A stretch of 24,236 nt of DNA from JADHUC01 sp964617665 (GTDB lineage: Bacteria > Planctomycetota > Planctomycetia > Pirellulales > Pirellulaceae): NCBI GenBank assembly GCA_964617665.1, contig CAZUAH010000183.1:1-24236 (forward strand), written 5' to 3'. The position numbers were made by a program, and so were the translations under genes. Below the pieces are notes generated by a model, which worked only from the letters and a program-made list of their open reading frames with translations, ran no database searches and had not been told where the DNA came from. This document shows positions 14,998-23,350 of the stretch, in pieces (the first letter of the stretch is position 1; each line of letters starts with the position of its first letter).

Positions 14998-15905
14998 TAC
15001 CCATTTTCTCCTGCCAGTATCTGAGTGACAGCCGGGTCTTCTCGTACTTCGGAGTAGTGCAAAACGTGGCACAGCGTCTTACCGTCCTCGTCCTCAATCG
15101 GCATGGGTCGACGCAAGATGAACTCGGCGCGGTCCAGGCGATTGTAGGCGATGTGTGCCATTTCCAGCCGGTCGATGGCGCGCTCTGCCTCGATCTTGAA
15201 ATCGGGCACGAGAACCGGACCCGTGTCCACTTGAAATGAGTTCGTCTTCGGTTGAAAGTTCATCGTTTTGATCGGGTACTGAAGCACGTAGCAGTGTTCG
15301 GTGTCGGGAACGTCAATTAACGTCCGCCCTACATGCGGAATCTTGTCGGCGGTCGCTTCGACGATTTCTTTGGGAGTTCGCAACACGCGAGTGCGGCGAA
15401 ACGTTTGCACGTCGATCTCCAGCGAACGGAAATCGTCACTGACCAAGTGACCTCGCGATCGCTCCGCATCATCGGTTAGTCCGTATCCCATGCTGCGTTG
15501 TTCGGTCAGCGAGTAGATGTTGCGATATTCCCGGCTGGGGAGTTGAAACAAACGATTTTCGGCGTAGACCCACTCGGTCCGGCAGGGCGCGATCAGCGCG
15601 AATCGTTCGCACTCATTTGTCTCTTTGGTGATCACGTCGATCAATGCGTCCAACTGGATGCGGGCCATGTTTCCGTGCGGGCAATTGTGCCGGGCGTACG
15701 GTCGCGGGTCCTCGCGATGCGGAAAGTCCCATGTCATGAACGACGACTGAAAGTCGCAAGCTTCATTCGAACTGTTCCGATTCTGCTCCGGTGCAGTCTC
15801 CGCCGCGCAAGTATTTTCGCTCGAAAGGGGCACAACCAATGCTCCGCCCAGAATCAGTGACCCAACTTCACGCTCAAATCCTCGACGCGTCAGCCTGCGG
15901 GACAT
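14997..15905 (-). CDS. Exported protein of unknown function
   Basis: A 302-aa protein I do not recognise. The ATG at 15905 has AAGGAG at about 15913-15918. The first 35 residues look like an export signal, possibly Tat (SRRLTRRGFEREVG, then a hydrophobic GSLILGGALVVPL and a CAAE end, which could also be a lipobox-like site). The mature part is Cys- and His-containing (SFMTWDFPHRE, RHNCPHGNMARI) and rich in charged residues. Sections such as CRTEWVYAENRLFQLPSREYR, LEIDVQTFRRTRVLRTPKE and HCYVLQYPIKTMNFQP suggest a beta-rich domain. It is the last minus-strand gene, 142 bp after the sialidase-like gene with an A repeat between, so its membership of that operon is uncertain. No function is assigned. 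Confidence 0.65.
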   Translation of the reverse strand: MSRRLTRRGFEREVGSLILGGALVVPLSSENTCAAETAPEQNRNSSNEACDFQSSFMTWDFPHREDPRPYARHNCPHGNMARIQLDALIDVITKETNECERFALIAPCRTEWVYAENRLFQLPSREYRNIYSLTEQRSMGYGLTDDAERSRGHLVSDDFRSLEIDVQTFRRTRVLRTPKEIVEATADKIPHVGRTLIDVPDTEHCYVLQYPIKTMNFQPKTNSFQVDTGPVLVPDFKIEAERAIDRLEMAHIAYNRLDRAEFILRRPMPIEDEDGKTLCHVLHYSEVREDPAVTQILAGENG

Positions 15906-15934
15906 GGTGGTTCTCCTTTCACGTTGTCTCAGGA

Positions 15935-16006
15935 CGGGAGGGCGAGGCTCCTGCCGAGCCGTGACCTGCGGATAATGTGCGGCTCAGCTGGAGCTTCGCC
16001 CTCCCG
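15935..16006. repeat. Palindromic repeat family A, copy 3
   Basis: Core-only copy: CGGGAGGGCGAGGCTCC at the left and GGAGCTTCGCCCTCCCG at the right around a 38-bp centre. The outer TTTCAAAACCG arms seen in copy 1 are absent. It lies between the sialidase-like gene and the exported unknown gene. Confidence 0.85.
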
Positions 16007-16047
16007 TAATCGTGGTGGTTAGGGGCTTGGATCGAAACTCATTCTTG

Positions 16048-17337
16048 TCATTTGAGAGTCAATGTATACCTGTATGCGTCGGCTCCCCAGAAGTCATTCG
16101 GGTCGGCACCGATGCGCGTCAGGTAAACCTCTAGCGTATGGGTTTCTCGATTCTCCAGCAGCGAGAAGTTCGATAGCTGCAAGCGTTCTGAATCGCCTGG
16201 CTGCCGATCGTCGATTGCTGTGACGGTACTCCGCCCGAGCGCAGGAATCGACTCGTCCACTTCGGCGATGACCAGCGGGTAGCGGGGCGAGTTGGCGCGG
16301 GGTGGCGCGGCGGATATGTTCCCGACCCAGTACAGTTTCCCCGTCACGCTGTGGCGGATCATCCGGTGGATCGACGATGGTGAGTAGAACCGTGTGCCGT
16401 CGTCGTACTTGAGTTCCTGTGCCGCGCCCAGCGTCAAACCGTCGTCCGTTGACACGCTGAACCACTTTCGGCCGGGAGTCTTCGACGTATTGGACCCGCG
16501 CCAGATTACCAGCACGCGCCCGTCGTCCAACTCGGCGACCGCTGGCTCCATCAGGCCTCGCGAGGAAACATCCGGCGAAATCTCAACTCGCTTTCCAGCG
16601 GTCCATTGGTAGTCTCCTGACTCCGCGTTCCACTTGCCCACAAAACACAGCGAACCCATGCGCCACGGACGCTTGTCGTTGTCCGCATCGCCGGGAGCGT
16701 TGGCATGGGCAACGCAGTGGATCAACGTACCGTTGGTGTGACGTAGGATGTTGCTGCCGATGTAGGCTTGATTGTGTCGCAGAAAGCTCTCGCGGAACGG
16801 GTCGTCGGGGTCGAAAGCGTCCGCTTCCTCGTAACGAAGCTGCGTCGGTTCACTCCACGTCCTTCCATAGTCACGCGAGGTCCGCGTGAAGCAGTGATTG
16901 TGATGGCGCCCACGGATATGCGGCTGCCGAAGCCAAATTGACACGGTCGTCTTGCTCGCGAGATCGTACAGTTGAGGCCCTTGCCCCCAGAAGACCCTTA
17001 CGCCGCCGGGATGCGTGACCACATCCGGCATCGCTTCGAAGTCCGACCACGTTCGGCCGTTATCGAACGACCAACGTCGCTTCGGTTTCTCCGGCGTGTC
17101 GCTTTTGGCCCAAGTGGTGTGGACTTCCTCTCGCTCAAGCCCCGGTCCCACGTAACGAACTGACACCCACGCACCGACGCCCTTACGCGGATGACGACTG
17201 TAAACCTCCTTCCGTACCTCCACGATCGGGCGATTCTCCTTCCAGGGCAACGGTGTCGCCGCATCAGAAGCCGCAGATACGGAAGCTGCAGTCGACGCCG
17301 CGACGACCAAAAGTAACTGTTGTACCCACGAATCCAT
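16048..17337 (-). CDS. Exported sialidase-fold (BNR/Asp-box) protein
   Basis: A 429-aa protein with a six-bladed sialidase-type propeller. The ATG at 17337 follows AGAGGA, and residues 1-23 form a signal peptide (hydrophobic LLLVVAASTAASV, AASA-type cleavage). Asp boxes (S-x-D-x-G-x-x-W) are SFDNGRTW at 90-97 and SRDYGRTW near 157, with a degenerate STDDGLTL near 308. The first arginine of the sialidase triad may be in RYVG or ENRPIVE; I cannot place the triad securely. It could be an exo-sialidase, another glycosidase, or a carbohydrate-binding propeller; such proteins are common in planctomycete glycan loci. The gene follows the isochorismatase-fold gene after 43 bp and is probably in the same operon. 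Confidence 0.8.
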   Translation of the reverse strand: MDSWVQQLLLVVAASTAASVSAASDAATPLPWKENRPIVEVRKEVYSRHPRKGVGAWVSVRYVGPGLEREEVHTTWAKSDTPEKPKRRWSFDNGRTWSDFEAMPDVVTHPGGVRVFWGQGPQLYDLASKTTVSIWLRQPHIRGRHHNHCFTRTSRDYGRTWSEPTQLRYEEADAFDPDDPFRESFLRHNQAYIGSNILRHTNGTLIHCVAHANAPGDADNDKRPWRMGSLCFVGKWNAESGDYQWTAGKRVEISPDVSSRGLMEPAVAELDDGRVLVIWRGSNTSKTPGRKWFSVSTDDGLTLGAAQELKYDDGTRFYSPSSIHRMIRHSVTGKLYWVGNISAAPPRANSPRYPLVIAEVDESIPALGRSTVTAIDDRQPGDSERLQLSNFSLLENRETHTLEVYLTRIGADPNDFWGADAYRYTLTLK

Positions 17338-17380
17338 GACAAATCCTCTCGGTGTAATAGGTTAGGAGTCGAAACGCTCG

Positions 17381-18460
17381 TCACTCGCCTTCTCCCGCCT
17401 GTTCTTTTACCCACGAAACCTGCGTGATCAGATGATTGAGCGATGCGAACGAGATGTGAGCGTTGGTTGCGTATCGCGGTGTTGAATTGGCCGGAAAGGT
17501 GGCCAATGTGGCGTCGCCGACCAGGAAGACATTGAAGTCCTTCGACAGATTCTGGTATCCGGCCGTCGTGCGGCAGAAGCACATGTCAGTGGCGTAGCCG
17601 GTCAGCAGAACGTGGCGGATTTCGTTCTGTTTGAGAAACTGCTTCAACGGTTCATAACCTTGAGCGTCGTAGATGACGACATCGTCTGGGTGGACCGTAA
17701 TGTCGCTGGTCACCGGGATGGGCAAGGCCCAGAAGCCCGCGTTGTTGAATTTGGGCCCGGCGTCCAAACCTGGGAATTGCCGGAAGTAGTCGATGACAGG
17801 CCGGTCCGACGACAGGGTCAAACGACTGGGAAGCGGTTCGCCCTTGTATGAAAACGAGTTCAGTTTGGTCTCCAGCTCTTTTCGTCCCTCGGATCGCTGC
17901 TCCGCGGTGGGACGGCTGGTGAAGGACCGGTACAGCTTCTTGCGGATCGGATCCTCGTTCCCTGGAAGACTGTACATTACCAGTGCTACGTTATCGCGCA
18001 GACGCTTCAAGAACGGGTCGATCACCTCGCGGGTGTGTCGCCCGGCGAGGTGGTTCTTTTCCGACGTGCAGAAATCGGCAACCCCGGCCGGTTCCGGAGT
18101 TCTCCAACCTTGTCCGTCGTCTATGCCCCACGGATGCACCATGATGACCGCTGTCTGATCGGCGCGCAACTGATTAGGCATTTCGATGATGCCCCGTGCG
18201 TTGTAGGAGAATCGCCACGCGCGCACGGACAAATCGGCACCGTCGTCCCGGACCAGCGGCGGTGCCTCGAAGCGTCGTATCTCGTCGATGGGCTGGACAA
18301 ACTCCGGGTGGTCGGCAAGTAACGGTTTCGGGTTCGCCAGCGGTGTGAGTTGATTCTCGTAGACTCGTGATGAAGGCTGGTCGGCAGCGACGGCGATCTC
18401 GGCCGCTGCTATGCAGGCAATCAGCAATATCAAAGTGGCCTGGGAAACGAGTCTATTCAT
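17381..18460 (-). CDS. Exported isochorismatase-fold (cysteine hydrolase-like) protein
   Basis: A 359-aa protein starting at ATG 18460, which overlaps the upstream stop as ATGA and has AAGGAG about 8 nt before it; the longer open frame to 18685 lies inside the deacetylase gene. Residues 1-25 are a signal peptide. The fold is recognised from the strand-loop HVLLTGYATDMCFCRTT, which holds the nucleophile-position Cys (C294), and from later NVFLVGDATLATF. The usual Asp of the first strand is replaced in TAVIMVHPWGIDDG, and the usual Lys before the substrate helix reads VVIYDAQGYEPL. It is therefore divergent and may not be a classical amidohydrolase. An insertion around residues 125-240 lengthens it beyond the 180-220 aa typical of the family. 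It is translationally coupled to the deacetylase. Confidence 0.7.
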   Translation of the reverse strand: MNRLVSQATLILLIACIAAAEIAVAADQPSSRVYENQLTPLANPKPLLADHPEFVQPIDEIRRFEAPPLVRDDGADLSVRAWRFSYNARGIIEMPNQLRADQTAVIMVHPWGIDDGQGWRTPEPAGVADFCTSEKNHLAGRHTREVIDPFLKRLRDNVALVMYSLPGNEDPIRKKLYRSFTSRPTAEQRSEGRKELETKLNSFSYKGEPLPSRLTLSSDRPVIDYFRQFPGLDAGPKFNNAGFWALPIPVTSDITVHPDDVVIYDAQGYEPLKQFLKQNEIRHVLLTGYATDMCFCRTTAGYQNLSKDFNVFLVGDATLATFPANSTPRYATNAHISFASLNHLITQVSWVKEQAGEGE

Positions 18461-19476
18461 GATTCCTGCTCCTTGGCGACCCGTTTCGCGATCGTGTCGA
18501 GGCCGACGATGGCGGCCCGGTCGCTGGCTTGGTTGACCATGTCGCAAATCAGTTCGTACGTTTCGAATTTGGGATCCTCGACGTACATGATCGACGGATG
18601 GCCCAGCAGGTCGAATACACCGCGATGCTCGATGGCCCACTGGACGTTCTTTTCCACCATTTTCAGGAAGTCGCCGAGCTTCCACTTCTTATCCTTACGG
18701 CGAAACGACGCCACGTCGCCTAACGGGCTCATAGGAATCTCGATCAAGCCCGACGGATAGACAAACGGTTGGCTGTCCTTCTGGGCATCGGCCACGCGCT
18801 GAAAGTCCTCCTCGGTCGGATTCTCATGCTTAACCGGCACGCCCTTAGCCATGCTGCTGATCCAGGTGAAGCCGGATTCGAGCATGATCTGTTGAACATC
18901 CGCACGGCCGACCAGTCCGGAACTCGAGCCGCCGGGAGTGCGAAAACCTACCGGACTGACGCCGATGCGCGTTTTCACGGCCATGTCGGTCAAGCGAATG
19001 TTCTCCATGATCACTTCGCGCGGCGTCTTGCCGTGGATCAGCCATGGGGCGCGACGGAAACGAAACTGCATGTTCTCCGTTCTCGTGGACCATACATTCA
19101 CATGGTCATAGGTGTGATTCGCTACGGGATGCCCCTCGGCGACGATTTCTTTCAGCCAGTCCACGTTCTCCTGTTCGAAGACTTGCCCGACGACGAACGA
19201 CTGCAGCACACCGCCTTTAGCCTTTACGCGTCGGCAGGCTTCGACCGTGTACTGCTTGGTGGCTTCGTTCAGGTTTCCTTTCTCGTAATCCCAGTGCATG
19301 ATGTCCCACTTGGGATAGTGGCGGGACATTTCCAGGTCCAAGGTAATGGCGATGAGAGCCTTGCCGTCTAGTGAGTCGTCTTGATGCTGCGCGGATGCCG
19401 TCCCGGCAGCCAGGGCGCTCGCAATCGAACCGCGCAGGAAGTGTCGTCGCGACAGGGGGACTGGAGTTGTATTCAT
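18457..19476 (-). CDS. Tat-exported polysaccharide deacetylase (NodB fold)
   Basis: A 339-aa metal-dependent deacetylase of the NodB/carbohydrate esterase 4 type, predicted to remove N- or O-acetyl groups from a glycan outside the cytoplasm. ATG 19476 has GGAGG at about 19485-19489. Residues 7-30 are a twin-arginine signal (LSRRHFLRGS, SALAAGTASAQ). Motif 1 is reduced to ITLDLE with D47; motif 2 supplies the metal ligands in ANHTYDH (H121, H125); motif 3 is GFRTPGG; a late FDLLGHPS gives the motif-5 His. The LDLE variant instead of TFDD loses one Asp, but the metal Asp is retained. It sits 35 bp after the PVC-type dehydrogenase and overlaps the next gene by ATGA. Confidence 0.85.
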   Translation of the reverse strand: MNTTPVPLSRRHFLRGSIASALAAGTASAQHQDDSLDGKALIAITLDLEMSRHYPKWDIMHWDYEKGNLNEATKQYTVEACRRVKAKGGVLQSFVVGQVFEQENVDWLKEIVAEGHPVANHTYDHVNVWSTRTENMQFRFRRAPWLIHGKTPREVIMENIRLTDMAVKTRIGVSPVGFRTPGGSSSGLVGRADVQQIMLESGFTWISSMAKGVPVKHENPTEEDFQRVADAQKDSQPFVYPSGLIEIPMSPLGDVASFRRKDKKWKLGDFLKMVEKNVQWAIEHRGVFDLLGHPSIMYVEDPKFETYELICDMVNQASDRAAIVGLDTIAKRVAKEQES

Positions 19477-19511
19477 CGTTCATCCTCCAAAAAGAACGGG
19501 CCGCAACGATC

Positions 19512-22472
19512 CTACTTCGGCATACTTTCCAGGTAACGGAACAGATCACGTAGTTGTTGCGGTTTGAGTGGCTTCAGGAGATCCTCGGGCATTTGCGATA
19601 TCTGAGACGGCACCATTTCGTCGATGTCTTCACGGGAAATCGTGGTGTATTCGCACTGAGAGTTGACCAGCGTGATCGCGCTGGGCGTCTCCTTGGTGAC
19701 CAGTCCGGTCAGGATCCGCCCGTCGACCGTGATAACTTGGGCGGAAAGATACTCCTTACGGATGAAACTGCTGGGATCTACGGTGCTGATCAGCATGTAC
19801 TGTCGATCTTTGCGGTTGGCCGTGGTCAGGTCGGGTCCGATTTCCTCTCCTTCGCCGAACAGTTTGTGGCATTTTCCGCAATGTTCCTTGTAAATGGCAT
19901 GGCCGTCCGACGCGCTGCCGGGAAATGCCCGCAGGTCGTTGTTGAAGCGGCGGATATCGGCCAGCTTCTCCTCGGGAGTGCCCCGGGTGACCTTCCCCCA
20001 GTGTTTGCGCACCAGGGTGTTGATCCCTTCGTCGCCGTGGACCTCGAGCCCACGAAGTTCCTCGATCTCTACGATCTTGGGGTCGAACTGCTCTTCGTCG
20101 ACACGGCTCAGGAAGGCGAGCGTCCAGTCTTTTCGAGTGAATAGGCTTTGGCGGCAGAGCGTTTTGAGCTTGTTGCTGAACCGGGGATACTCCTTCAGAA
20201 TCCTGGCAGGAACACGCTCATCGTCGAATCGAGCGACCGCCTTGACGGCCGCCACCTCGACATCGTGCTGTTCGTCCCATTCCAGCAACGAGAGCAAGGC
20301 CGGTACGCAGTCCGCCCTGCCCAACTGACTCAACACCTCCACCATCGACACGCGAGTGTTTGTGGGTATCTTTTGTTCAGTCGCAATCCGAATGACCCGT
20401 TCGTATGCGTCGCCCATGCCAATACGAACGGCCAAACGAAGTCGGTACACATCGGTTGTGGAGTTGGTATCGACAAGCTTAGCTACCATCTCCCGGAAGG
20501 TTTCCGGTGTTGCCTCGATTCTTCTGCCGCTGAGCCCCTCGTCCAACGAGGCTATCATCCGATCGCGGTCTCTATCGCTCGGTGCCGTGTCGACAAGGCG
20601 CGTGCAGGCGTCAAGCGAGTCACCGTCGGCTTCCGCCGCGTAACGGCGCATCAGTCGGCTCAAGATCGCCTCGCGAACCAACGGCGCCTTCCACGCCTCG
20701 GGGGCGGTGAACATCTCCACCACTCGGTACCGATCCGACACGGCCTTCGATTCAACCGCCCACCAAAGCAACAAGGGAATGCGTGGATCCTCCTGATCCT
20801 CCTCGCGCAACGCGAGTTGCCATACGATGGGTAATGCTTTCTCGGCAGGCAGCCGCTTACACGTTGATGCCAATTGGCTTCGCACGACGGGGCTGGGATC
20901 CGTTTTGGCGAGTTCTGTCAGTAGGGCTTGGATCTCCGGCGATACGTCCCGCGCGTCGCCAAGCAGACGGATCGTCCAGTATCGTACCGGCACACTTCGG
21001 TGTTGGAGCGTTTGCCGGGCTATTTCCTCATTGAGCCCTCCGCTCGCATTTAGAGCCCACAAGGCTTCCAGAACAAGCTGGTGTTGGTCGTTCTCCACTA
21101 CGATCTGTCTCAGCTTCGGGATGACGGATTGGTCGCGACGTTCCGCCAGAATGCGCCGCGCTCGACGGACGTACCAATCGTTTGGATGTCGCAGCCAATC
21201 AGCCAATTCGTCGCTGGGCAGGTCGTTCAGATTCACATGCGTGGGCGGCTCGGCTCCCTGGGCCTGAATTCGGTAAACCCGGCCGTTGGTGAGATCCCAA
21301 ACAGCGTCGGGGTCGGGATGGGCTGTGCGTTTGTCGTGGAAATCGCACAGATAAACCGCTCCGTCCGGCCCCAGTGTCAGGTCGGTGGGCGCGAACCAAG
21401 GATCGTTAGCCAACAGTAGTTCACCGGCGTGGCGGGTCCGATACGTCGACGCGTAAGGCTCGATGTCATGCCAGTGGACTTCGTGCGACAGCAAGTTGTT
21501 TCCGATCAGTTTGCCGTGAAAACTCGCGGGGAACGTTGTGCCGTAATAGAAAGTGCCGCCGGTGGTGACGTGGCCCCCACGGTACTCGCCGTCCCGTTTC
21601 ACGCTGCCGAAGTACCCGAACGCGTAATGATTGTGCAACTCGCCGTGCTTGCCGAAGGACTTCCAGTAGTAGGCGCCTTGTACACCATGCCAGACTTTGT
21701 GGGAGCCGTTCGAGCTGTAGAACAATTGCCCATGGCGGTCGAAGTCGAGGCCGTAACAGTTGCCGCCTCCCTCGCAAAACAGTTCGAATTCGTCGGTGAT
21801 CGGATGATAGCGCCAAACCCCCTGCTGAAACTCGATGCCGCGGATGTTGCACGTTGTGGTGCTACCGTTCAGGCCGTAAAGCCAGCCGTCTGGCCCCCAT
21901 GTCAGATGGTTCGCAAAGGCCTGAGCGTCCTCCATGCCGAATCCCTTCAGCACAACTTGCGGATCGCTGTCAGGCACGTCGTCCCGGTCTCGATCGGGAT
22001 AGAAAAGCAGATAGGGCACCTGGATGACGTACACCCCGCCGTGCCCGAAGGCGAGTCCGGTTGCCAGATTCAGGCCGTCAACGAAATTCTTGAACCGATC
22101 AGCCCGGCCATCGCCGTCGGTGTCTTCCAGGATGGTGATGCGGTCGGCCCCGCGCGGCCCCTTCGGCGGTGGTTCGGGGATCCGGTCGTAGATTGTCCGA
22201 GAATAGCGGTCGACCTTCACCCGCTTCAGACCTTCCGGATTTGGATACTGCAGGTATTGGATGACCCACAGCCGACCTCGGTCGTCGAACTTGACCAGGA
22301 TCGGTTGCCGCACTTCCGGTTCCGAGGCGACAAGCTGGACGGAGAAGCCCGCCGGCAACGTCATCTTGCCGGCGGCTTCTTCCGGCGGATGCCCTTGAGC
22401 CACATACGTTGTGGCCAGCGAACAAGAATCCAGGGCAAGTATTCCAATCAGCAGTCGCGTGCCAATCGTCAT
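19512..22472 (-). CDS. PVC-type membrane-bound dehydrogenase with HEAT repeats and cytochrome c domain
   Basis: A 986-aa exported protein of the Pirellula/Verrucomicrobium type. Residues 1-26 are a signal sequence. Residues about 38-400 form the characteristic N-terminal propeller domain (LPAGFSVQLVASEPEVRQP, RLWVIQYLQYP, ITILEDTDGDGRADR, HLTWGPDGWLYGLNGS, TLGPDGAVYLCDFHD). Residues about 420-820 are HEAT-like alpha repeats. Residues about 850-986 are the PVC haem-binding domain with C865-G-K-C868-H869 and the family tail (IGPDLTTANRK, STVDPSSFIRKEY, VTVDGRILTGLV). It is inferred to oxidise a sugar or alcohol outside the cytoplasm and pass electrons to haem; the substrate is unknown. Its start is 4 bp after the stop of the duplicated-domain gene and its end is 35 bp before the deacetylase start, so it is central to the operon. 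Confidence 0.9.
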   Translation of the reverse strand: MTIGTRLLIGILALDSCSLATTYVAQGHPPEEAAGKMTLPAGFSVQLVASEPEVRQPILVKFDDRGRLWVIQYLQYPNPEGLKRVKVDRYSRTIYDRIPEPPPKGPRGADRITILEDTDGDGRADRFKNFVDGLNLATGLAFGHGGVYVIQVPYLLFYPDRDRDDVPDSDPQVVLKGFGMEDAQAFANHLTWGPDGWLYGLNGSTTTCNIRGIEFQQGVWRYHPITDEFELFCEGGGNCYGLDFDRHGQLFYSSNGSHKVWHGVQGAYYWKSFGKHGELHNHYAFGYFGSVKRDGEYRGGHVTTGGTFYYGTTFPASFHGKLIGNNLLSHEVHWHDIEPYASTYRTRHAGELLLANDPWFAPTDLTLGPDGAVYLCDFHDKRTAHPDPDAVWDLTNGRVYRIQAQGAEPPTHVNLNDLPSDELADWLRHPNDWYVRRARRILAERRDQSVIPKLRQIVVENDQHQLVLEALWALNASGGLNEEIARQTLQHRSVPVRYWTIRLLGDARDVSPEIQALLTELAKTDPSPVVRSQLASTCKRLPAEKALPIVWQLALREEDQEDPRIPLLLWWAVESKAVSDRYRVVEMFTAPEAWKAPLVREAILSRLMRRYAAEADGDSLDACTRLVDTAPSDRDRDRMIASLDEGLSGRRIEATPETFREMVAKLVDTNSTTDVYRLRLAVRIGMGDAYERVIRIATEQKIPTNTRVSMVEVLSQLGRADCVPALLSLLEWDEQHDVEVAAVKAVARFDDERVPARILKEYPRFSNKLKTLCRQSLFTRKDWTLAFLSRVDEEQFDPKIVEIEELRGLEVHGDEGINTLVRKHWGKVTRGTPEEKLADIRRFNNDLRAFPGSASDGHAIYKEHCGKCHKLFGEGEEIGPDLTTANRKDRQYMLISTVDPSSFIRKEYLSAQVITVDGRILTGLVTKETPSAITLVNSQCEYTTISREDIDEMVPSQISQMPEDLLKPLKPQQLRDLFRYLESMPK

Positions 22473-22476
22473 GTGG

Positions 22477-23280
22477 TCAGTCCACTTTGCGGAGCTCCTC
22501 GATTACAGTCAGGTGATCGTGATCCGGCTCAAGATGGAAAGGCTCGACGAGCACACGGTTGCCGGCCTTCAGTTCGGCCAGGGCACGGCGTTGTTTCTCG
22601 AACAGGCGGCCCTTCTTCCACAGTTCACAGACCGCCTGCTTGCCGACTGCGGCCTGCGGGTTCTCCGCCTTGTTGGCCTTCCAAGTCTTGTTGATCTTCT
22701 CGACCTTGATGATGAATTCAACCGAACCCTTCTTGACGATCGTGGCTTCGAGCATCCCCTTGAAACCACGCAAGGCCTCCGGAACGCCGAGATTTCCCTT
22801 TTTCGGATTTGCCTTTGGCGTCTCGGGTTCTTTCTCCAACTTTTTGAGTTCTTCGACCACCGTTAGATGATCGTGATCGGGCTCCAGGTGGAATGGCTCG
22901 ACCGACACGCGGTCGCCTCTCTTCAAACTCGCGAGGGTACGGCATTGCTGCTCGTACATCCGGCCCTCCGACCACAACTCACACACCACCTTCTTGTCAA
23001 CGGCGGCCTTCGGGTTTTCCGCTTTGTTTTCCTTCCAGACGCGTGTGATCTTCACGACCTCGATGATGAACTCGCGATCACCCTTCTTGGCGATTACACC
23101 GATCAACATGCCACGGAAACCTCTGAGGGCCTCGGGCACACCGAGCGACTCCTGGGCCTCGGCGGCAACCGCCTCGCTCGCGCCGAACTCTGGGACGCCA
23201 CTCGCAAGCCCAACACAGTAGGCCACCGCGCTGAACGCCACCAATACGCTCGCCATTTTCGTTCGCTTAAGTCTGTTCAT
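22477..23280 (-). CDS. Exported protein with two tandem copies of an unrecognised domain
   Basis: A 267-aa protein of unknown function. ATG 23280 is chosen over the in-frame ATG at 23307 because GGGAGGAA lies just upstream and a signal peptide follows (MNRLKRTKM, then a hydrophobic run, AVAAEA). The mature part consists of two copies of a domain of about 105 residues spaced exactly 118 codons apart. Each begins VPEALRGF(R/K)GML and ends with EPFHLEPDHDHLTV and a Glu/Lys helix; both keep KAENP(K/Q)AAV, VCELW and a Leu-rich helix (AELKAGNRV). The linker is short and Lys/Pro-rich. The repeat is visible in DNA too (TGATCGTGATC at 22514 and 22868). The conserved HLEPDHDH cluster could bind metal. 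It is four bases from the PVC-type dehydrogenase start, so a partner role is plausible. Confidence 0.75.
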   Translation of the reverse strand: MNRLKRTKMASVLVAFSAVAYCVGLASGVPEFGASEAVAAEAQESLGVPEALRGFRGMLIGVIAKKGDREFIIEVVKITRVWKENKAENPKAAVDKKVVCELWSEGRMYEQQCRTLASLKRGDRVSVEPFHLEPDHDHLTVVEELKKLEKEPETPKANPKKGNLGVPEALRGFKGMLEATIVKKGSVEFIIKVEKINKTWKANKAENPQAAVGKQAVCELWKKGRLFEKQRRALAELKAGNRVLVEPFHLEPDHDHLTVIEELRKVD

Positions 23281-23350
23281 CTCATTTCCTCCCCTTGTGG
23301 AATACACTCTGCTAAACAGTCCTCGCCGTTGACAACAATTGTAATCTCCT

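Noticed and set aside
2638..16006. CRISPR array or insertion sequence from the recurring GGGAGGGCGAGGCTCC motif
   Set aside because: Copies are far apart, palindromic, without regular spacers and without a transposase gene; they are REP-like.
18461..18685. 75-codon N-terminal extension of the isochorismatase-like gene
   Set aside because: It lies within the deacetylase gene in another frame; the ATGA overlap and the signal peptide at 18460 fix the start.
21429..22694. 421-codon plus-strand open frame opposite the PVC-type dehydrogenase
   Set aside because: It is antisense to a strongly conserved gene and spans its start, with no recognisable domain.
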